NCBI GenBank assembly: GCA_030597945.1
Contig: JAUVQW010000028.1
Coordinates: forward strand, 1 to 11,164
Direction: 5' to 3'
DNA: 11,164 nt
From: Actinomycetes bacterium
GTDB taxonomy: Bacteria; Actinomycetota; Aquicultoria; CAJVYJ01
This document shows positions 6,926 through 11,164 of the stretch, piece by piece. Each line of letters opens with the position of its first letter. The first letter of the stretch is position 1. Position numbers and translations under genes: made by a program. The notes under the pieces are model-generated. The model worked only from the letters and a program-made list of their open reading frames with translations, searched no databases and was not told the origin of the DNA.

Positions 6926-6950
6926 AAACGTTCCCCATAATCTTTAAAAT
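6922..6950 (+). promoter_or_regulatory. Strong promoter of the PP-loop/mtnP pair
   Basis: TTGAAA (6922-6927) and TAAAAT (6945-6950), each 5/6 to consensus, are separated by the ideal 17 bases. The -35 box overlaps the stop codon of the DUF523 gene. The predicted transcript start is near 6957, inside the inverted repeat 6954-6973, so a protein bound there would block initiation. Confidence 0.65.
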
Positions 6951-6953
6951 ACA

Positions 6954-6973
6954 CCTTTATTACCATGTAAAGG
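6954..6973. repeat. Inverted repeat CCTTTA-N8-TAAAGG over the predicted transcript start
   Basis: A perfect 6+6 base inverted repeat with an 8-base spacer lies immediately downstream of the -10 box. Its half-site core CTTTA/TAAAG is the same word clustered at 6405-6427, and another CTTTA starts at 6942, giving starts at 6942, 6955 and 6968 (13-base steps). No run of T follows, so it is not a terminator. A repressor operator is the simplest reading, unproven. Confidence 0.4.
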
Positions 6974-6999
6974 ATTATAAGGCGTAAGGGATAAAAGTA

Positions 7000-8010
7000 A
7001 TGGAGCAAAAGAATAAAAAAATAAAAGCGGTTGCCATGCTATCGGGAGGACTAGATAGCAGGATAGCTGTACGCATGGTTCAAGAGCAGGGAGTTGATGT
7101 AGTCGCTCTCAATTACGTTACCCCTTTTTGCACCTGTACCTCAAAAAGTAGCTGTCGTTTGGAGGCAAAGAAGGCATCAGTCGAGTACGGTATCGAGCTA
7201 AAGACATTTTATGTATTTGAAGATTTTATTCATATAATCAGGGAACCGAAACACGGATCCGGTAGCGGCATCAATCCCTGCCTGGATTGCAGAATACTTA
7301 TGTTTAAGAAGGCGAAAGAGTACATGGATGAAATGGGGGCTTCATTTTTAGTTACCGGTGAAGTACTGGGTGAGCGCCCCATGTCTCAGCGTCCCGACGC
7401 TATGATTACTATCGAAAATGAATCCGGTCTGTCAGGGTTGATAGTACGGCCCCTTTCGGCAAAGTTATTAAAGCCTTCAATTCCTGAGGAGCGTGGCTGG
7501 GTAGATCGAAAGAAATTTCTAGAAATTGAGGGTAGATCTCGAAAGCCTCAGATAGAGATGGCCGAAAAATTAGGTATGGGGGATTATCCGTGCCCCGCCG
7601 GCGGCTGTTTGTTAACTGATAAAGATTTTTCCCGGCGGATGAGCGATCTTTTATCGATAACCGATATGCCTTCTCGAAACGATGTCTTTCTTTTAAAAGT
7701 CGGTCGTCAGCGCTTTTATCAAGGAAAGAGGATAGTGATAGGGCGAAACGAGAAAGAGAACCAGCGGATAACGTCTCTTGCAAGAGAAAAGGACTTGCTG
7801 ATGGAGGCGGCGGACTTTACCGGACCCACAACCCTCATAAGGGGAGATCATAGCGATGATATAATCTTAGAAGCTGCTAGATTGACAGGTGCTTACGGCA
7901 AGGGAAGAGACGAAGCAAAGCTAAAAATAAAATACTGGTCACCTAAAAGTATAGAAAATAACTATGTTGAGATAGAAATGAAGGAAAGCGAAGACCTCGT
8001 AATCAGTTGA
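7000..8010 (+). CDS. PP-loop ATP-pyrophosphatase with NFACT-R-like C-terminal domain, predicted thiolation enzyme
   Basis: A 336-residue cytoplasmic protein of the MnmA/ThiI-like PP-loop group, often labelled a tRNA methyltransferase or thiouridine synthase in databases. The PP-loop is SGGLDS (15-20). Cysteine motifs follow: CTCTSKSSC (44-52), NPCLDC (Cys94, Cys97), then LVTGEVLGERPMSQRP (117-132), and CPAGGC (Cys198, Cys203). CxxC plus a distal Cys is the [4Fe-4S] signature of TtuA/Ncs6- and LarE-type sulfur transferases. The C-terminal part from about 228 (LKVGRQRFYQGKRIVIGRN, then KGRDEAKLKIKYW) resembles the RNA-associated NFACT-R (DUF814) fold. The substrate is not known to me; tRNA is the best guess from the added domain. 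AAGGG (6986-6990) precedes the ATG by nine bases. It is followed 21 bases later by mtnP, probably in one transcript. Confidence 0.85.
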   Translation: MEQKNKKIKAVAMLSGGLDSRIAVRMVQEQGVDVVALNYVTPFCTCTSKSSCRLEAKKASVEYGIELKTFYVFEDFIHIIREPKHGSGSGINPCLDCRILMFKKAKEYMDEMGASFLVTGEVLGERPMSQRPDAMITIENESGLSGLIVRPLSAKLLKPSIPEERGWVDRKKFLEIEGRSRKPQIEMAEKLGMGDYPCPAGGCLLTDKDFSRRMSDLLSITDMPSRNDVFLLKVGRQRFYQGKRIVIGRNEKENQRITSLAREKDLLMEAADFTGPTTLIRGDHSDDIILEAARLTGAYGKGRDEAKLKIKYWSPKSIENNYVEIEMKESEDLVIS

Positions 8011-8031
8011 GAATCCAATGAAGGAGAGCTA

Positions 8032-8841
8032 ATGGAGAAAGCAAGAGCATCGATAGGAATATTTGGAGGATCCGGTTTCTATTCGCTTTTAGATAATGTA
8101 GAGGAGATCGCAGTAGAAACGCCATATGGATCACCAAGTGCAAGACTATCGATCGGTAACGTAGGTGATAAAAGAGTAGCCTTTCTTCCAAGGCATGGCA
8201 GCAAGCACGAGCTCCCACCGCACATGATAAATTACAGGGCAAATATATGGGCCATGAAAGAGGTGGGCGTCTCGCACATCATTGGTCCCTGCGCGACAGG
8301 TAGCCTTCAGCCGCATGTTAAACCGGGGGACTTTGTAATATGTGATCAATATGTAGATCGTACGAAAGGAAGAAAGGATACGTTTTACGATGGTCCGATA
8401 GCGACCCATGTAAGCTCAGCGGAACCTTACTGTGAACAGATGAGAGCAATCGCCCATGAAGCAGCGGCCGCAATGGGGATAAACGCCCATTCTACGGGCA
8501 CTGTTGTCGTTATCCAAGGGCCGAGATTCTCAACAAAAGCTGAGAGTAAGTGGTTTTCAAAACAAGGTTGGGAAGTTATAAATATGACTCAGTACCCGGA
8601 AAATCATCTAGCTAGAGAGCTAGAGATCTGCTACTTAAACATCTCTTTAATAACTGATTACGATGTCGGTTTGGAGGATGTTCCTGAGATCGAGCCGGTT
8701 TCGATGGAAGAGGTCATCGAGATATTTAACGCCAATAATGAGAAGGTCAAAGAACTGATTTTTAATATTATTCCCAAAATACAGGCTACTAGGGAGTGCG
8801 CTTGCAAGTCAGCCCTCGCAGGTGCAAAATTCGAATCGTAG
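8032..8841 (+). CDS. mtnP: S-methyl-5'-thioadenosine phosphorylase
   Basis: MtnP splits methylthioadenosine (from polyamine synthesis and radical-SAM/SAM side reactions) with phosphate into adenine and methylthioribose-1-phosphate. The 269-residue chain has the trimeric purine-phosphorylase signatures: GIFGGSGFY (9-17) and PRHG (53-56) for phosphate, QGPRFSTKAE (162-171), and INMTQYPE (183-190) around the nucleoside. TDYD (208-211) carries the two aspartates that select 6-aminopurines, so adenosine-type substrates are favoured over inosine. The C-terminus has a CxC pair (Cys257, Cys259), a feature known from archaeal MTAP II, where it helps disulfide stability. AAGGAG (8021-8026) is five bases before the ATG. 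A thioinosine- or guanosine-type PNP is less likely because of TDYD. No mtnA/mtnK follows; a PfkB kinase lies two genes on. Confidence 0.93.
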   Translation: MEKARASIGIFGGSGFYSLLDNVEEIAVETPYGSPSARLSIGNVGDKRVAFLPRHGSKHELPPHMINYRANIWAMKEVGVSHIIGPCATGSLQPHVKPGDFVICDQYVDRTKGRKDTFYDGPIATHVSSAEPYCEQMRAIAHEAAAAMGINAHSTGTVVVIQGPRFSTKAESKWFSKQGWEVINMTQYPENHLARELEICYLNISLITDYDVGLEDVPEIEPVSMEEVIEIFNANNEKVKELIFNIIPKIQATRECACKSALAGAKFES

Positions 8842-8863
8842 GAATGAAAAATATAGTTACTTA

Positions 8864-8891
8864 TTGAAATGAATTGAAAAAGCGATAAAGT
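8864..8891 (+). promoter_or_regulatory. Weak candidate promoter of the methyltransferase gene, possibly leaderless
   Basis: TTGAAA (8864-8869) and TAAAGT (8886-8891) are 16 bases apart. The ATG at 8900 is only eight bases from the -10 box and lacks a Shine-Dalgarno, so initiation at or next to the start codon is possible. The gene may equally be read through from mtnP 58 bases upstream. Confidence 0.3.
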
Positions 8892-8899
8892 ATCAGCTG

Positions 8900-9550
8900 A
8901 TGATATCTTTATTGACTGACTCACGGATAATCGTTTTTTTACTCATTTTTTTTCTCTGGGCTTTGGCTCACTCACTGTTAGCCTCGCTTACTATTAAAGA
9001 CATTCTGAGCCGCCGTCTGGGCAGGTATTATCACTTCTACAGAGTCTTTTATGTCGTTCTATCTATCGTTTCATTAATTGCATTATTTATATTGTTTCCC
9101 TTGCCGCAAGGCCGGTTGTATGCCTTTGATGGCGCTTTATTTTATATTCTAAAGGCTATTCAAACCATTGCTCTGGTCGCTCTCTTATTTACGGCAACTA
9201 TATCTATAGAGGATGATTTTTTAGGATTAAGGGCGGCGAAAAAGTTTTTTTCGGCAAGACTTGATAGTAATGATACAAAACCGCTTAGGACAAGCGGGAT
9301 CATGGGATACTCAAGACACCCGCTATATTTTTTTATAACGGTTTTATTGTGGAGCGATCCTCAGATGACAGCTGCCTGGTTTACTGTAACCCTGTCATTC
9401 TCTATATATTTTTTGATCGGATCGATATTCGAAGAGAGAAAACTTATTTTTTTATATGGAGACGATTATATAAATTATCAAAAGAAAGTAAGAAGATTTA
9501 TTCCTTTAAAAAAAGTACATAAACGGCTCAGAAGTGAGCGATATTCTTAA
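8900..9550 (+). CDS. Integral-membrane methyltransferase of the NnrU/ICMT (MddA-like) type
   Basis: A 216-residue membrane protein with four or five hydrophobic helices (about 10-30, 48-68, 82-101, 141-150, 160-177). The C-terminal motif YSRHPLYFF (137-145) followed by FEERKL (177-182), Y-GDDYINYQKKV and P is the SAM-binding signature shared by isoprenylcysteine and phospholipid methyltransferases. An early ALAHSLLAS (21-29) resembles NnrU and MddA, the methanethiol S-methyltransferase that makes dimethyl sulfide. Position after mtnP makes a sulfur substrate attractive, but these families cannot be told apart by eye and the acceptor (thiol, lipid or prenyl-cysteine) stays open. No ribosome site precedes the ATG, so the start is less sure. 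The 3' end overlaps the convergent PfkB gene by 23 bases. Confidence 0.75.
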   Translation: MISLLTDSRIIVFLLIFFLWALAHSLLASLTIKDILSRRLGRYYHFYRVFYVVLSIVSLIALFILFPLPQGRLYAFDGALFYILKAIQTIALVALLFTATISIEDDFLGLRAAKKFFSARLDSNDTKPLRTSGIMGYSRHPLYFFITVLLWSDPQMTAAWFTVTLSFSIYFLIGSIFEERKLIFLYGDDYINYQKKVRRFIPLKKVHKRLRSERYS

Positions 9551-10427
9551 ACTCATTAAATCTTTTCTCAATCTCGTCATCAGTAAGGCGCGCCAACCTA
9601 TCGGTGCCGAAACCTTCGACATTGTATGAAGCCATAACGCTCCCATATATAATTGCTCTTCTAATGTTCTGTTCGGAGAAATCCTCCGTTTTTGAGAGAT
9701 AGCCAAGAAAGCCCCCCGCAAAAGAATCTCCAGCCCCGGTGGGATCACTAATATCTTCCAGCGGAAAAGCCGGCGCTGAAAAATGAGAAGAACCGCTAAA
9801 CATCAATGCACCATGCTCGCCCTTCTTAAATATCACGGCCTTTGGCCCCATTGAAAGCATCGATCTTGAAGATTCAAGAAGGCTATGAGTACTACAATAT
9901 TGTCGAGCCTCCGAGTCGTTCATGAGGCAGAGATCAACTCTTTTTACCACTTCATCAAGAGAGCTTTTCTTATTTTCGATCCAGTAATTCATTGTATCGC
10001 AGACTACAAACTTGGCTTTGTCGACCTGATTGAAGACTTCCAATTGAAGGTCAGGATCGATATTGGCAAGAAATAGGATATCGGGACTTCGCCAGTTTTC
10101 AGGAAGTTTAGGCTTAAAATGTTCAAAGACATTCAATTGAGTATCTAGGGTATGGGCGTGGTTGAGGTCATATTCGTAATAACCCTTCCACTTGAAAGTC
10201 TCTCCGTCTGCTACTTCAAGTCCTGAAGTATCAACATTAAGACTGTTAAGGAAATCTATATGATCTTTAGGAAAATCACTTCCTACAACACCGACTAGCC
10301 CCACATCGCTAAAAAAACTTGCGGCACAGGCAAAATGAGTTGCTGAACCTCCTAGTGCATCATCTACTTTGCCAAAAGGTGTCTCAATAGAATCGAGAGC
10401 AACTGAACCTACGACTAATATTTTCAT
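9528..10427 (-). CDS. PfkB/ribokinase-family kinase, substrate unknown
   Basis: The 299-residue length is typical of the family. The N-terminus MKILVVGSVALDSI and the GGSATHFACAASFF region (26-39) form the substrate side. Near the C-terminus DPTGAGDSFAGGF (228-240) is the PfkB signature-2, with the anion hole GAGD and the catalytic base Asp234. NDSEARQY (170-177) is the usual nucleotide-side strand. The family phosphorylates ribose, adenosine, fructose-6-phosphate and others. Here the sequence does not settle which; the neighbour mtnP makes a nucleoside or a methylthioribose-related sugar possible, though only by context. It is soluble. The ATG is preceded by GAAGGG (10434-10439) at six bases. 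It reads toward the methyltransferase gene and overlaps its 3' end by 23 bases, leaving no room for an independent terminator. Confidence 0.9.
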   Translation of the reverse strand: MKILVVGSVALDSIETPFGKVDDALGGSATHFACAASFFSDVGLVGVVGSDFPKDHIDFLNSLNVDTSGLEVADGETFKWKGYYEYDLNHAHTLDTQLNVFEHFKPKLPENWRSPDILFLANIDPDLQLEVFNQVDKAKFVVCDTMNYWIENKKSSLDEVVKRVDLCLMNDSEARQYCSTHSLLESSRSMLSMGPKAVIFKKGEHGALMFSGSSHFSAPAFPLEDISDPTGAGDSFAGGFLGYLSKTEDFSEQNIRRAIIYGSVMASYNVEGFGTDRLARLTDDEIEKRFNEFKNIAHF

Positions 10428-10555
10428 ACAATTCCCTTCAAAGGTTGACTAAAGGCTAAGATCTACACTTGGTTAATAATAGTAAAATAGTTATACATCG
10501 TCTATATTGGGTAAAAATAATTCAGGTTGCTTCCATTCCAAGAAAGAAGGCTTGC

Positions 10556-11164
10556 ATGCTTAACGGCTTTAAGCTGGGGAAGATATTTGGTATTGAAATA
10601 TATATATCTTACAGCTGGTTTTTGATTTTCTTGTTAATAACTTTTATTCTCACTTACAACATATTTCCCCAAGAGTTCCCCGGCCACACATTTTTTGTAA
10701 ATCTTATTCTAGGAGTCATTACGGCTTTTCTTTTTTTTGGATCCCTTTTATTTCACGAATTAAGCCATTCTTTTGTAGCCAACAGAAACCATATACCGAT
10801 CACGAAGATTACGCTATTTATTTTTGGAGGTATGGCCCAGATGTCGAAGGAGCCGGATAAGCCCTTTAGCGAGTTTAAAATGGCTATCGCCGGACCAGTG
10901 TCAAGTTTGTTTTTGGCGCTTTCATTTCTTGGAATATTTATCATACTGGTTGCAACCGGCTTTCCCAGCACTGTCTATGCCCCATTCGAATTTCTTTGGC
11001 AGATCAATTTACTGCTGGCAATTTTTAACCTTGTCCCAGGCTATCCTTTAGATGGCGGGCGCGTCTTTCGCTCGCTCTTGTGGATGTTCATGGGTGATCA
11101 GCAAAGAGCTACAAATATAGCGTCAAAGGCTGGTCAATTGTTTGCAGCTATTTTGATCGGCGGC
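10556..11164 (+). CDS. Site-2-protease-like M50 membrane metalloprotease (3' truncated by window)
   Basis: The frame is open from the ATG at 10556 through the last base, 203 codons with no stop, so the gene continues outside. It is a multi-pass membrane zinc protease of the S2P family, which cleaves membrane-embedded substrates such as anti-sigma factors. Visible are the opening FKLGKIFGIEIYISYSW (5-21), typical of the family, then HELSH (67-71, zinc His67 and His71 with catalytic Glu68), FGGMAQM (90-96), AIAGPVSS, and NLVPGYPLDGGRVFRS (158-173), in which Asp166 is the third zinc ligand. The spacing and GYPLDGGR form match the group that often carries C-terminal CBS domains, which would lie past the window end. 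A GAAGG ribosome site (10546-10550) is five bases before the ATG. Confidence 0.92.
   Translation, partial: MLNGFKLGKIFGIEIYISYSWFLIFLLITFILTYNIFPQEFPGHTFFVNLILGVITAFLFFGSLLFHELSHSFVANRNHIPITKITLFIFGGMAQMSKEPDKPFSEFKMAIAGPVSSLFLALSFLGIFIILVATGFPSTVYAPFEFLWQINLLLAIFNLVPGYPLDGGRVFRSLLWMFMGDQQRATNIASKAGQLFAAILIGG

Noticed and set aside
7409..7783. Minus-strand 124-codon ORF inside the PP-loop gene
   Set aside because: Opposite a gene with clear motifs across this whole region; no recognisable domain, ribosome site or family resemblance.
10469..10497. TTGGTT-17-TATACA as promoter of the M50 protease gene
   Set aside because: Only 3/6 and 4/6 consensus matches in AT-rich DNA; too weak to list as a feature, though some promoter must lie in 10428-10555.
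10824..11051. Plus-strand 75-codon ORF near the window end
   Set aside because: Out-of-frame shadow within the M50 protease, whose HELSH and PLDGG motifs lie in the other frame.

Overview
The window is an ordinary-looking, AT-rich chromosomal segment packed with bacterial genes. No mobile element, CRISPR array, rRNA or tRNA was seen. The longest gaps without a gene are about 125-135 bases (2056-2187, 6344-6466, 10428-10555), and each looks like a divergent promoter region. The order comEC-holA with a convergent rpsT is shared by Firmicutes and Actinobacteria. MurJ has the 'PNMLYELVLGG' form of the conserved loop, which I associate with actinobacterial and related Gram-positive MurJ. Several genes lack a Shine-Dalgarno sequence and have a -10 box almost on the start codon, and non-ATG starts are frequent. 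Many CxxC-type Fe-S enzymes suggest an anaerobe. My tentative guess is a deep-branching anaerobic actinobacterial or related Terrabacteria lineage, at low confidence.

Layout. At 1-742 is the 3' end of comEC (DNA uptake, metallo-beta-lactamase domain), followed by holA (786-1799). holA meets the convergent rpsT (1792-2055, minus) with an 8-base overlap. A divergent promoter region separates rpsT from a plus-strand operon: murJ (2188-3786), a stand-alone NIL-domain protein (3789-4031) and a LarE-family sulfur transferase (4036-4857). Convergent to this is a long minus-strand gene (4871-6343) that fuses an IscU/NifU-type scaffold to the tRNA 2-thiouridylase MnmA. Diverging from it are a DUF523/TudS-like Fe-S desulfidase (6467-6925), a third PP-loop protein with a C-terminal NFACT-R-like domain (7000-8010), methylthioadenosine phosphorylase mtnP (8032-8841) and a membrane methyltransferase of the NnrU/ICMT type (8900-9550). 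A PfkB-family kinase (9528-10427, minus) overlaps the methyltransferase tail to tail. The window ends inside a site-2-protease-like M50 metalloprotease (10556 onward).

Common theme. From about 3.8 to 8.8 kb nearly every gene handles sulfur. NIL domains are linked to sulfide assimilation, LarE moves sulfur, the IscU scaffold builds Fe-S clusters, and MnmA thiolates tRNA. TudS-like proteins remove sulfur from thio-bases, the unassigned PP-loop protein looks like a thiolase, and MtnP salvages methylthioadenosine. All three PP-loop proteins carry the CxxC plus distal Cys pattern of [4Fe-4S]-dependent thiolation enzymes. The most unusual item is the single-chain IscU-MnmA protein. It keeps all three scaffold cysteines and Asp39 at E. 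coli numbering, but it has lost the LPPVK chaperone motif and His105.
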